Shown one piece after another: positions 40,049-48,235 of a stretch of 64,000 bases of DNA. The notes below the pieces were generated by a model that ran no database searches, was not told the origin of the DNA, and was given only the letters and a program-made list of their open reading frames with translations. The first letter of the stretch is position 1. The number at the start of each line of letters is the position of its first letter. Both the position numbers and the translations under genes were made by a program. Origin of the DNA: Frigoribacterium sp. CG_9.8 (GTDB lineage: Bacteria; Actinomycetota; Actinomycetes; Actinomycetales; Microbacteriaceae); contig NZ_JADOVH010000001.1 of the NCBI RefSeq assembly GCF_015751965.1, forward strand, positions 868,001 to 932,000, in the 5' to 3' direction.

Positions 40049-42605
40049 TCTGCTCCTCGACCGGCTCGCCCCGATCCGAGCGGCCGATTCCTACGATCCG
40101 GATGCCGTCTATCAGCAGTTCGTCGAATGGACCGTCGCCCGAGGCCTGACCCTGTATCCGGCCCAGGATGAAGCTCTCATCGAGATCGTCTCCGGTGCCA
40201 ATCTCATCCTCAGCACCCCGACCGGAACCGGCAAGTCTCTCGTGGCGATCGCCGCGCATTTCACCGCGCTCGCTCAGGGCCAGCGCACCTTCTACACCGC
40301 TCCGATCAAGGCTCTGGTCTCGGAGAAATTCTTCGCCCTCGTCGAGATCTTCGGGGCCGAGAACGTGGGAATGGTCACCGGGGATTCGAGCGTCAACGCC
40401 GAGGCTCCGATCATCTGCTGCACCGCAGAGATCCTTGCGAATCTCGCACTGCGTCACGGAACGGATGCCCCGGTCGATCAAGTGGTGATGGACGAGTTCC
40501 ACTTCTACTCAGACCCCGAGCGCGGCTGGGCCTGGCAGGTGCCGCTGCTCACTCTGCCGGGGGTGCAGTTCATTCTGATGTCGGCGACACTCGGGGATGT
40601 CGACTGGCTCGCGGCCGACCTGTCCAAGCGCAACAGTCGCGAGACAGCAGTAGTCACCGGAGTCGATCGCCCGGTACCGCTGCACTACTTCTACGCCACG
40701 ACCCCGGTACACGAGACCGTGGAGGATTTGCTCGCTACCGGCCAGGCGCCGGTGTACATCGTGCACTTCTCACAGCTCGCTGCCCTCGAGCGCGCGCAAG
40801 CTCTCACGAGTGTGAAGATCGCCTCCCGCGAGCAACGGGATGAGATTGCGGATGCCATCGGCGAGTTTCGGTTCACGACCAACTTCGGGCGCACCCTCAG
40901 CCGACTCATCCGCTCTGGGATTGGCGTGCATCATGCCGGGATGCTGCCGAAATACCGTCGACTCGTGGAGCAGTTGGCTCAGCAGGGCCTGCTCAAGGTC
41001 ATTTGCGGCACAGACACCCTCGGCGTGGGAATCAACGTGCCGATCCGCACCGTTTTGCTCACGGCACTCACCAAGTTCGACGGCACGAAAATGCGTCAGC
41101 TCAGCGCACGGGAGTTTCACCAAATCTCCGGTCGCGCCGGTCGCGCCGGCTTCGACACCGCCGGTACCGTGATCGTGCAGGCACCCGATCATGAGACCGA
41201 GAACGCGCGACTGCTGGCGAGGGCCGGTGACGATCCGAAGAAGATCAAGAAGATCGTGCGCAAGCGGGCTCCGGATGGATTCGTCTCCTGGGGGGAGCCG
41301 AGCTTCGCCCGACTCGTCGCCGCCCAGCCGGAGACCCTCGTTTCGAGCATGCAGGTGAGTCATTCGATGGTGCTCAATGTGATCGGCCGCGGTGGCGAAC
41401 CGTTCGACGAGTTGCGTGCGCTGATCGAAAACAACCATGAACCGCGGCCGCGCCAGCGCGAACTCGCCCGCCAGGCGCTCGCGATCTACCGCACGCTGCG
41501 CACCGCGGAGATCGTGCAGCAGTCCGCAACAGGAACGATCAGCCTCACTGTTGACCTGCAGCAGAACTTCGCGCTCAACCAGCCGCTCTCGCCGTTCGCT
41601 CTCGCGGTGTTCGATCTGCTGCAGCCGGCCGAGGTTTCACCCCCGGGCGCCCCGCCGGTCGAGCGGTCGCCCACCTATGCCCTCGACCTCATTTCGGTGC
41701 TCGAGGCCACCCTCGACGATCCGCGCCCGATCCTCTCCGCCCAGCAGTTCATGGCGCGCGGCGAGGCGGTCGCGGCGATGAAGAGTGAGGGCATCGAATA
41801 CGACCAGCGCATGGAACTTCTCGAACAGGTCACCTGGCCGAAGCCGCTCGAGGAGCTGCTGGATGCCGCCTTCCAGACCTACCGCGCCTCCCAGCCCTGG
41901 GTGGGCGATTTCGAACTCAGCCCCAAGTCCGTCGTGCGTGACCTCTATGAACGCGCGATGACCTTCAACGACTACATCGGTTTCTATAAGCTCAACCGCT
42001 CCGAGGGACTCGTGCTGCGCTACCTCTCCGACGCGTACAAGGCGGCGCGCCAGACCATCCCCGACGAGGCCAAGACCGAAGAGTTGCTCGACCTGATCGA
42101 ATGGCTCGGCGAGCTCGTGCGTCAAGTCGACTCGAGCCTCCTCGACGAATGGGAACAGCTCATCAATCCGGCCTCATCGCCGGATGGGGTAGCGGGCGTT
42201 GCATCCGCCCCGGTACTGCCGCCGAAGCCGAAGGGCGTGACTACGAACATCCGCGCATTCCGCATTCTGGTGCGCAACGAGTTGTTCCGACGCGTGCAGC
42301 TCGCCGCTCTCGAGGACTACGAGCAGCTCGGCGAGCTGGATGCGGCCGCCGGCTTCGATGCCGACGCGTGGGGGGTGGCGATGGATGCCTATTTCGACGC
42401 TCACAACGACCTCGGTACCGGTGGGGATGCTCGCAGCTCGGCCATGCTCATGGTGGATGAGGGGTCCACATCCTGGACTGTTCGGCAGATCTTCGATGAC
42501 CCGGCGGGCGACCATGACTGGGGCATCTCGGCCACTATCGACCTCGCCGAGTCAAACGCCGAGGGGGTGGCTGTGCTGCGGGTGACTGCGGTCGGCATGC
42601 TGTAG
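40041..42605 (+). CDS. DEAD/DEAH-box (Ski2/Mtr4-like) RNA helicase with DUF3516-type C-terminus
   Basis: An 854-residue superfamily 2 helicase. Walker A TPTGTGKSLVA (about residue 60), motif II DEFHFY (about 153), SAT (about 179), and motif VI QISGRAGRAGFDT (about 365) are in order. The C-terminal about 440 residues match the DUF3516 region found with actinobacterial Ski2-like helicases (YNDYIGFYKLNRSEGLVLRYL-like segment near 655). It probably unwinds structured RNA in decay or ribosome maturation. ATG 40041 lies inside the end of the nucleoside hydrolase gene. A hairpin follows at 42643. Confidence 0.92.
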   Translation: MPDLLLDRLAPIRAADSYDPDAVYQQFVEWTVARGLTLYPAQDEALIEIVSGANLILSTPTGTGKSLVAIAAHFTALAQGQRTFYTAPIKALVSEKFFALVEIFGAENVGMVTGDSSVNAEAPIICCTAEILANLALRHGTDAPVDQVVMDEFHFYSDPERGWAWQVPLLTLPGVQFILMSATLGDVDWLAADLSKRNSRETAVVTGVDRPVPLHYFYATTPVHETVEDLLATGQAPVYIVHFSQLAALERAQALTSVKIASREQRDEIADAIGEFRFTTNFGRTLSRLIRSGIGVHHAGMLPKYRRLVEQLAQQGLLKVICGTDTLGVGINVPIRTVLLTALTKFDGTKMRQLSAREFHQISGRAGRAGFDTAGTVIVQAPDHETENARLLARAGDDPKKIKKIVRKRAPDGFVSWGEPSFARLVAAQPETLVSSMQVSHSMVLNVIGRGGEPFDELRALIENNHEPRPRQRELARQALAIYRTLRTAEIVQQSATGTISLTVDLQQNFALNQPLSPFALAVFDLLQPAEVSPPGAPPVERSPTYALDLISVLEATLDDPRPILSAQQFMARGEAVAAMKSEGIEYDQRMELLEQVTWPKPLEELLDAAFQTYRASQPWVGDFELSPKSVVRDLYERAMTFNDYIGFYKLNRSEGLVLRYLSDAYKAARQTIPDEAKTEELLDLIEWLGELVRQVDSSLLDEWEQLINPASSPDGVAGVASAPVLPPKPKGVTTNIRAFRILVRNELFRRVQLAALEDYEQLGELDAAAGFDADAWGVAMDAYFDAHNDLGTGGDARSSAMLMVDEGSTSWTVRQIFDDPAGDHDWGISATIDLAESNAEGVAVLRVTAVGML

Positions 42606-42642
42606 CCGTTCTGCCCCGGGTCATCCACCTCCCGTTTTTCTT

Positions 42643-42672
42643 ACCACCTCGGTGTGTCGACAGCGAGGTGGT
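42643..42672. terminator. Hairpin after the helicase gene
   Basis: ACCACCTCG (42643-42651) pairs with CGAGGTGGT (42664-42672) over a 12-nt loop, 37 nt after the helicase stop. There is no U-tract, so it may equally be a repeat remnant. Confidence 0.35.
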
Positions 42673-42747
42673 CGCACAAGTGGGTGGTGGATGGCTGGGA
42701 TGTCTGGGACGCCGAGGTGTCCGGCCACCCGGCCCGATTCGGATGGT

Positions 42748-42753
42748 TATGGT
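42748..42753 (+). promoter_or_regulatory. Candidate -10 box for the tyrosine phosphatase
   Basis: TATGGT ends 8 nt before ATG 42762, giving at most a 1-2 nt leader. Confidence 0.35.
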
Positions 42754-42761
42754 CGACGACC

Positions 42762-43670
42762 ATGACATTCTTCAGCGCGCGTGTCCAACCGGACTGGCAG
42801 GGATCCTTCAACCTCGCGGATGTCGGCGGACTCCCTTTTCGGGAGGGGGGATTCACCCGGCCGGGGCGGGTATTCCGCTCGGGCAGGCCGGATTACGTCA
42901 CCCCCACCGGGTGGCGAGCGGCCCGCGCAGCGGGTGTAACGACCGTGATCGACCTGCGGAATGTGGGGGATGCTGAGCACACGAGCTTGGACACGAACAC
43001 CGCCGCGAACACCGCCGCGAACACCGCCGCGAACACCGCCGCGAACACCGCCGCGAACACCGCCGCGAACACCGCCGCGAACACCGCCGCAAACACCGCC
43101 ACGAACACCGCCGCGAACACCGCCGCGAACACCGCTACGAACACCGCCGCGCGGAACACGAGCATCGAGACCGACGCGGATACGCTGGCCGGCATCCGCT
43201 TCATCGCTTGTCCCACGGAGGATCCTGATGACCCCCAGTTCATCGAAATCTGCGGCCCGTGGCTGGATCATCCGCTCTCCTATCCCGACAATATCCGTCT
43301 GTATCCCGACAAATTCGTCTCGGTGTTTCGCGAGATTGCCGGGGCGGAGGCAGCGGTGCTCGTGCACTGTGCAGCCGGTAGGGATCGCACGGGAATGGTC
43401 ATCGCGATGCTCCTGCACCTTGCCGGTGTGACACCGGAGGCGGTTGCAGATGACTATGCGGCAGCCATGATCCGCTTCAACGCGGGATTGGGTGTCGTGC
43501 CGGGGCTCACTGGGGAGACGCCCCATTCGGCCGAGGTCATGGAGGAGCGCATCGCGAGTCGTCGACCCGCGATGCTCGATTGGCTCGCCTCGCTCGACGT
43601 TGGGGCCTACCTGCGCGATGCCGGACTCAGCGAGTCCGAGGTGGATTCCGTGAAAAACCGACTGCGCTAG
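42762..43670 (+). CDS. Tyrosine-protein phosphatase with 13-copy tetrapeptide insert
   Basis: A 302-residue phosphatase of the Y_phosphatase3 type. The N-terminal NLADVGGLPFREGGFTRPGR and VFRSGRP are followed by VTTVIDLRNVGD, and the signature HCAAGRDRTGM (C-x5-R) is near residue 203. Between them, where family members have a short loop, 52 residues of repeated Asn-Thr-Ala-Ala are inserted (residues about 79-130). The C-terminal IASRRPAMLDWLASLD and AGLSESEVDSVKNRL are normal. It may dephosphorylate protein Tyr or phosphoinositides. ATG 42762 is used; the frame runs back to 42654 without family similarity. Confidence 0.9.
   Translation: MTFFSARVQPDWQGSFNLADVGGLPFREGGFTRPGRVFRSGRPDYVTPTGWRAARAAGVTTVIDLRNVGDAEHTSLDTNTAANTAANTAANTAANTAANTAANTAANTAANTATNTAANTAANTATNTAARNTSIETDADTLAGIRFIACPTEDPDDPQFIEICGPWLDHPLSYPDNIRLYPDKFVSVFREIAGAEAAVLVHCAAGRDRTGMVIAMLLHLAGVTPEAVADDYAAAMIRFNAGLGVVPGLTGETPHSAEVMEERIASRRPAMLDWLASLDVGAYLRDAGLSESEVDSVKNRLR
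42995..43150 (+). repeat. 12-bp in-frame tandem repeat, 13 copies
   Basis: Unit gaacaccgccgc, 13 contiguous copies. Copies 1-8, 10, 11 and 13 encode NTAA or are identical up to one silent change; copies 9 and 12 encode NTAT. It lies inside the tyrosine phosphatase, before the active site. Confidence 0.97.
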
Positions 43671-43722
43671 TGCGGCGTGTCGTTGATTCGTTTACATTCG
43701 ACCGCAACTGACGCTGCTTGGT

Positions 43723-43786
43723 AGCCAACACAGTCACGAGCCAACACAGTCACGAGCCAACACAGTCACGAGCCAACACAGTCGCG
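43723..43786. repeat. 16-bp tandem repeat, 4 copies, intergenic
   Basis: Four contiguous copies of agccaacacagtcacg (last copy one change) in the 210-nt gap between the phosphatase and a lipase-like gene. The rest of the gap holds a possible -10 (TAGGGT, 43858-43863). Confidence 0.95.
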
Positions 43787-43880
43787 AGTAGATCACCGTT
43801 TTGCCGATGGTATTTCCTGATCAGATCGTCACTCTGCTGGTTCATACCTGACCCGCGTAGGGTCTGCAGTGTGACCAACC

Positions 43881-44594
43881 ATGACCAGTCGGGTGGAGCG
43901 GATGCGTAATGGGCTGCCGGTGATATCGATACGGGATGCCGCAGCCGCCGTCGCAGACCGGTTCTACCTGATGCGTGAGCTGGTGCGGCACATGGTCGGG
44001 CGCACCCCCAGCGCGCAGTACGACCGCGGTGCGTGCGCTCCCGTGCTGCTGCTTCCCGGCGTGTTTGAGACCTGGCAGTTCTTGCGGCCGGTGGCGGATC
44101 GGCTCAACGCGCTCGGGCATCCGATCCATACCCTGCCCGAGCTCGGGAACAACCGGCTCACCATTGTGGCCTCCGCTGAGCTCGCCCAGCGCTACCTCGA
44201 CCAGCGGCAGCTCACCGGGGTGGCCATCGTCGCCCACAGCAAGGGCGGACTGATTGCGAAGCACATGATGGTGACGGATGACAGTGCGGGACGCATCGAC
44301 AGGCTCGTAGCGATCAACTCGCCGTTCGGGGGTTCCTCCCTCGCCAACTGGACCGCGGTACGCCCCCTGCGCGCACTCTCACCGCGAAATGCCACCGTGA
44401 TCACGCTCGCCGCGAACAGGGCTGCGAACGCGCGCATCACCTCCATTTACAGTCGGCTCGACCCCCTGATCCCCGGTGGCAGCAAACTCGAGGGGGCGAC
44501 GAACATCCGCTTGTCAATGGTCGGCCACTTTCGTCCCCTCGCATCGCCTGCACTGTTTGCAGCGATGGAGGGGGCGATAGCGTCGCGCAGGTAG
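43881..44594 (+). CDS. Lipase-like alpha/beta hydrolase
   Basis: A 237-residue protein of the class 2 lipase/PGAP1-like type. APVLLLPGVFETWQFLRPVA is the oxyanion-hole region, VAIVAHSKGGLIAK carries the nucleophile Ser (about residue 118), and INSPFGGSSLANW and SRLDPLIPGGSKLEG fit the acid loop; the His is probably in MVGHFRPLASP. ATG 43881; a second in-frame ATG at 43902 is possible. It precedes an MFS transporter by 4 nt, so both are likely co-transcribed. The substrate could be a lipid or ester; unknown. Confidence 0.82.
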   Translation: MTSRVERMRNGLPVISIRDAAAAVADRFYLMRELVRHMVGRTPSAQYDRGACAPVLLLPGVFETWQFLRPVADRLNALGHPIHTLPELGNNRLTIVASAELAQRYLDQRQLTGVAIVAHSKGGLIAKHMMVTDDSAGRIDRLVAINSPFGGSSLANWTAVRPLRALSPRNATVITLAANRAANARITSIYSRLDPLIPGGSKLEGATNIRLSMVGHFRPLASPALFAAMEGAIASRR

Positions 44595-44598
44595 AAGA

Positions 44599-45990
44599 AT
44601 GACGGCAATGGAGAAGCGCCAGAAACTCGTACTTGGCATCGCAGTGCTTGCCTCCTTCGTCGCCTTCCTCGACGGCTCGGTGATCACCGTTGCGCTTCCG
44701 GCCATCACTAGAGACCTCGGCGGTGGGATCAGTGCGCAGCAGTGGGTGGTGGATGCCTACCTCATCACCCTTGGATCCCTGATCCTGGTTGCCGGGTCGC
44801 TCTCGGATGTTTACGGGCGGATTGTGATCCTGCGCTCCGGACTCATCGGCTTTGGTGCCGCCTCGCTGCTCTGCGCACTCGCCCCGACCGCCGAAGTCCT
44901 GATCGTCGCGCGCGGAGTGCAGGGCATCGCCGGCGCACTGCTTGTGCCGAGCTCACTCGCGATCATCCTGTCTCACTTCCGCGGGGCTGCCCAGGCAAAG
45001 GCCATCGGCCAGTGGACCGGTTTCACCAGCGCAGCGTTCATCCTCGGCCCACTACTCGGGGGACTCTTCGTTGATCTGGCGAGCTGGCGACTGATCTTTG
45101 CGATCAATGTGCTGCCGATCGCAGTCACCCTGTACCTCCTCGCCGTACTGAAACAGAAGGACGAGCGTCAGACCGGGGTGGCCATCGACTATCCCGGCGC
45201 CGTACTCGGCGTGCTCGGACTCGGGCTACCGGTCTTCGCACTGATTGAGCAGGGCAATTACGGCTGGGGAAGCCCGGTAATTTATCTCACAATGGCGTTC
45301 GGAGTCGTCGCGTTCATCGCCTTCCTCTGGCGGGAGAAAGTGGCGAAGCAACCGATGATGCCGCTTCGGCTCTTCACTGCGCGCAACTTTGCCTGGGGAA
45401 ACCTCACCACGACCTTCGTCTACGCGGCAATCACGCTCGGGGGCTTTCTGCTTGTGGTGTTCCTGCAGCAGGTGGCCGGGTATCCGGCGACGCTCGCGGG
45501 ACTCGCCACACTGCCGGTGACGATCATCAGCATCCTGTTCTCCGGCCGCATCGGTGCTCTAGCCGGCGACTACGGCCCGCGGTTGTTCATGACGGTCGGC
45601 CCGCTCATTGCCGCAATCGGCTTCTTCCTCTTTGGATTCGCTGGCGCCCATCCCGACTACTGGACCCAGATCCTGCCCGGGGTCTTGCTGTTCGGCATCG
45701 GCATGACACTCACCGTCGCTCCGCTCACCAGTGCGATCCTGGGGGCGATCGACCAGCGGCAGGCCGGCATCGGATCTGCAATCAACAATGCTGTCTCCCG
45801 GGTCGCCAGCCTGATCGCGATCGCCTTCGTTGGGCTGATCGTCGGGCCGGAACTCGGCGTCGCGGGATTCGAGCGCGGGGTGTTCGTCACGGCCGCTTTG
45901 TTGGTTCTCGGCGCGGTGACCTCGTGGATCGGCATCCGCAATTCTGTGCCGAAGGCGCGAAAAGTTGGCACGGAAGCCGTTCCCGACTGA
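44599..45990 (+). CDS. MFS transporter, DHA2 (EmrB/QacA) family
   Basis: Proton-driven drug/metabolite exporter of 463 residues with 14 predicted membrane segments typical of DHA2. The motif A-like LSDVYGRIVILRSGLIGFGA and the motif C-like FTSAAFILGPLLGGLFVDL are clear; the N-terminal SFVAFLDGSVITVALPAI is the family's start with a membrane Asp. ATG start at 44599. It is followed by a hairpin-rich convergent gap (45991-46122). Confidence 0.93.
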   Translation: MTAMEKRQKLVLGIAVLASFVAFLDGSVITVALPAITRDLGGGISAQQWVVDAYLITLGSLILVAGSLSDVYGRIVILRSGLIGFGAASLLCALAPTAEVLIVARGVQGIAGALLVPSSLAIILSHFRGAAQAKAIGQWTGFTSAAFILGPLLGGLFVDLASWRLIFAINVLPIAVTLYLLAVLKQKDERQTGVAIDYPGAVLGVLGLGLPVFALIEQGNYGWGSPVIYLTMAFGVVAFIAFLWREKVAKQPMMPLRLFTARNFAWGNLTTTFVYAAITLGGFLLVVFLQQVAGYPATLAGLATLPVTIISILFSGRIGALAGDYGPRLFMTVGPLIAAIGFFLFGFAGAHPDYWTQILPGVLLFGIGMTLTVAPLTSAILGAIDQRQAGIGSAINNAVSRVASLIAIAFVGLIVGPELGVAGFERGVFVTAALLVLGAVTSWIGIRNSVPKARKVGTEAVPD

Positions 45991-46026
45991 CCGACTCGCT
46001 CGTGTGTACGCGGCGATCCTCGTCAA

Positions 46027-46106
46027 GGGTCACCTTCGCAGGTTCCCGAGCGCGGGAAAGATGCGAAGTTGACCCCCGGCCGCGATGAGGATGCGAAGTT
46101 GACCCC
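46027..46106. repeat. Copy 2 of the dispersed intergenic inverted-repeat element, possible bidirectional terminator
   Basis: GGGTCACCTTCGCA (46027-46040) pairs with TGCGAAGTTGACCC (46062-46075) with one mismatch, and an inner stem TTCCCG/CGGGAA sits in the loop. A second copy of the right arm lies at 46090-46106 (gatgcgaagttgacccc). It occupies the convergent gap between the MFS and UbiA genes. It shares a 14-mer with 21123-21136. Confidence 0.7.
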
Positions 46107-46122
46107 GAGCAGGCGCGGGGAG

Positions 46123-46953
46123 TCAGGCCAGCAGCCGAGATCCGCTAAATGACAGCAGGATGACATTCACAAGCGCCGCCGCGATGATGAGCTGGAACAG
46201 CAGCCGAGTTGGCGGTCGACGCAGTACACCGGCGATGGCAATCGCGAGCAGCGCCGTGAGAACCAGCCCGATGCACTGTAGCGCGGTCGGGTCGCCCCCC
46301 GGTCCGAAGAACGCCACAATGGCTCCGGCGGCGAGCGAGGCCCAGATCACGACTCCGGATGCTGCGCGCCCGAGACGATGGGGAAGCCCCGATATCCCGG
46401 TGCGGGCATCGTCGTCGAAGTCGGGTAACACGTTGGCGAAATGCGCTGCGACCCCGAGCAGCGCGCCGAGTGCGAGCGCCCAGGCTGCTGCCGCGGCGGG
46501 TGCGGGCCGGGCGAGGGTGGCGATCAGTGGCAACAGACCGAAGCTCGCGATATAGGGAAGCACCGAGAGTGGGGTGTTCTTCAGCCCGAGGTTGTAGGTC
46601 CAGGCTGAGACGATGAAGAGGGTGTGGGCGAGGGTTGCGCGCCAGCCGAGCGGGAGGGTGAGGAGGATCGCCCCGGTTGCCGTGGCAAACGATGCTCCGC
46701 GCACCGTGTTGACGTCCACAAGGCCGGTGGCGACCGGCTTGTCGGTGCGTCCGACTGCGCGATCCCGTTCGGCATCGATCCAGTCGTTCGACAGACCGAC
46801 CGAGAGCTGTCCGAGCAGAAATGCGACGCCGAGGATGCCGACATGAAGCGGATCGAGCCCCGCCGCGATTCCCAGCATAACCGACACTGCACTGACCGCA
46901 AGGCTCGGCCCCGGGTGGCTCGAGAGGGCGAGCGCGGCGACGGTTCGGGGCAT
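46123..46953 (-). CDS. UbiA-family prenyltransferase
   Basis: Integral membrane aromatic prenyltransferase-like protein of 276 residues with about eight membrane segments. The two Asp-rich Mg/prenyl-diphosphate motifs are present: GLSNDWIDAERDRAVGRTD (about residue 54) and NVLPDFDDDARTG (about 172). The start PRTVAALALSSHPGPSLAVS and TYNLGLKNTPLSVLPYIASF fit actinobacterial UbiA proteins. The specific acceptor (quinone or other) cannot be named. ATG start at 46953 with a leaderless-type -10 box. Confidence 0.9.
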   Translation of the reverse strand: MPRTVAALALSSHPGPSLAVSAVSVMLGIAAGLDPLHVGILGVAFLLGQLSVGLSNDWIDAERDRAVGRTDKPVATGLVDVNTVRGASFATATGAILLTLPLGWRATLAHTLFIVSAWTYNLGLKNTPLSVLPYIASFGLLPLIATLARPAPAAAAAWALALGALLGVAAHFANVLPDFDDDARTGISGLPHRLGRAASGVVIWASLAAGAIVAFFGPGGDPTALQCIGLVLTALLAIAIAGVLRRPPTRLLFQLIIAAALVNVILLSFSGSRLLA

Positions 46954-46959
46954 CCGTTT

Positions 46960-46965
46960 ATGCTA
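46960..46965 (-). promoter_or_regulatory. Candidate -10 box for leaderless UbiA mRNA
   Basis: On the minus strand TAGCAT ends exactly 6 nt before ATG 46953. Confidence 0.5.
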
Positions 46966-46991
46966 CGGGCGCGCCGGGGTACCGCTCGCAC

Positions 46992-46997
46992 TATCGT
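46992..46997 (+). promoter_or_regulatory. Candidate -10 box for leaderless M20 hydrolase mRNA
   Basis: TATCGT ends 7 nt before ATG 47005; it lies 27 bp from the divergent UbiA box. Confidence 0.5.
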
Positions 46998-47004
46998 GGG
47001 GATC

Positions 47005-48234
47005 ATGCCCGAGCTGCGCAGCACTGACACGGTCACCGGACTCCTCGCCGAGATCGCCGATGTGGGTCGGGACCGCCAGCGTGGAGGGTATTCCCGCCCG
47101 GTATTCTCCACGGCGGAGCGCGATCTCACCGGCTGGTTCATCGCGCATGCACAACGGCGCGGGCTCGATGTGCACACCGATCTCAACGGCGTCATCTGGG
47201 CGTCCAGTGGCGATCTGTCCTCGGGGGAGTCTGTCGTCACCGGCAGCCATCTCGACTCGGTTCCCGGCGGTGGCGCCTTCGATGGTCCCCTCGGCATCTG
47301 CTCGGCACTCGTCGCGTTCGACCGGCTGCAGCAGCGAGGTTTCACGCCGCTACGACCATTGTCGATCGCGGTCTTCCCCGAGGAGGAAGGCTCCCGATTC
47401 GGCGTGGCATGCCTCGGATCGCGCCTGCTCACCGGTGCAATCGACCCCGATCGAGCGCGCTCCCTCCGAGATGCGGATGGCAACACTCTCGCGGAAGTCG
47501 CTGCGGCGAGTGGGCTCGATCCTCGATTTCTTGGACAGGATGACGGCACCCTCGCGGCGGTGGGAACCTTCCTCGAACTGCACGTCGAGCAGGGCCGTGG
47601 GCTCGTCGATCTCTCCAAGCCGGTGGGGATCGCCCGGTCGATCCTCGGTCACGGTCGGTGGCGAATCACCGTTGAAGGCCAGGGAAACCACGCGGGAAGC
47701 ACATTGATGGCCGATCGCCGCGATCCGATGGTCACTGCGGCGCGGGTCGTGGTGGCAGTTCGCGAGGCAGCTCTCGCCCACCCCGACTCGCGCGCAACGG
47801 TCGGCCGTCTGACCCCGGTGCCGGGAGGCACCAACGTGATCGCGTCGAGCGTCACCCTGTGGCTGGATGTGCGGCATCCGCGACACGAGATCGTCGCGAC
47901 GGTGGTGCAGGCCATCACGACCGAAGCCGGGCGGTTGGCAGCAGAAGAGGGCTGTAGGGTGACGGTCGCAGAGGAGTCCCTGAGCGGCACAGTTCAATTC
48001 CCGACCGGCCTGCGTGACATGCTTTCGCACACCCTGCCGGGGTCTCCACTGCTCGATTCCGGGGCGGGACATGACGCCGGCGTGCTGGCCGCACGGGTCG
48101 AGTCGGCCATGCTCTTCGTGCGCAACCCGACCGGCGTCTCACACTCACCGGAGGAACAGGTGGAAGCGGATGACGCGGAAGCCGGGGCAATCGCCCTCGC
48201 CGATGCTCTGCAGGCGCTACTCACCCGGGACTGA
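47005..48234 (+). CDS. M20-family amidohydrolase (allantoate amidohydrolase / N-carbamoyl-amino-acid hydrolase)
   Basis: Binuclear zinc hydrolase of 409 residues. Metal ligands fit the family: GSHLDSVPGGGAFDGPLG (His, Asp; about residue 82), FPEEEGSRFG (Glu; about 125), LELHVEQG (His; about 192) and GVSHSPEE near the C-terminus. Residues about 210-325 form the lid/dimerisation domain with GQGNHAGSTLMADRRDP. It hydrolyses carbamoyl or ureido groups, giving CO2 and ammonia. No purine-degradation cluster is adjacent, so the substrate is open. Longer upstream frames overlap UbiA and are rejected. Confidence 0.9.
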   Translation: MPELRSTDTVTGLLAEIADVGRDRQRGGYSRPVFSTAERDLTGWFIAHAQRRGLDVHTDLNGVIWASSGDLSSGESVVTGSHLDSVPGGGAFDGPLGICSALVAFDRLQQRGFTPLRPLSIAVFPEEEGSRFGVACLGSRLLTGAIDPDRARSLRDADGNTLAEVAAASGLDPRFLGQDDGTLAAVGTFLELHVEQGRGLVDLSKPVGIARSILGHGRWRITVEGQGNHAGSTLMADRRDPMVTAARVVVAVREAALAHPDSRATVGRLTPVPGGTNVIASSVTLWLDVRHPRHEIVATVVQAITTEAGRLAAEEGCRVTVAEESLSGTVQFPTGLRDMLSHTLPGSPLLDSGAGHDAGVLAARVESAMLFVRNPTGVSHSPEEQVEADDAEAGAIALADALQALLTRD

Positions 48235-48235
48235 T

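Noticed and set aside
43723-43786. CRISPR-like array
   Set aside because: The 16-bp units are contiguous, with no spacers, and no cas genes are nearby.
43871-43909. Twelve-codon GTG frame just before the lipase start
   Set aside because: Too short to support, and it overlaps the more likely ATG at 43881 in another frame.
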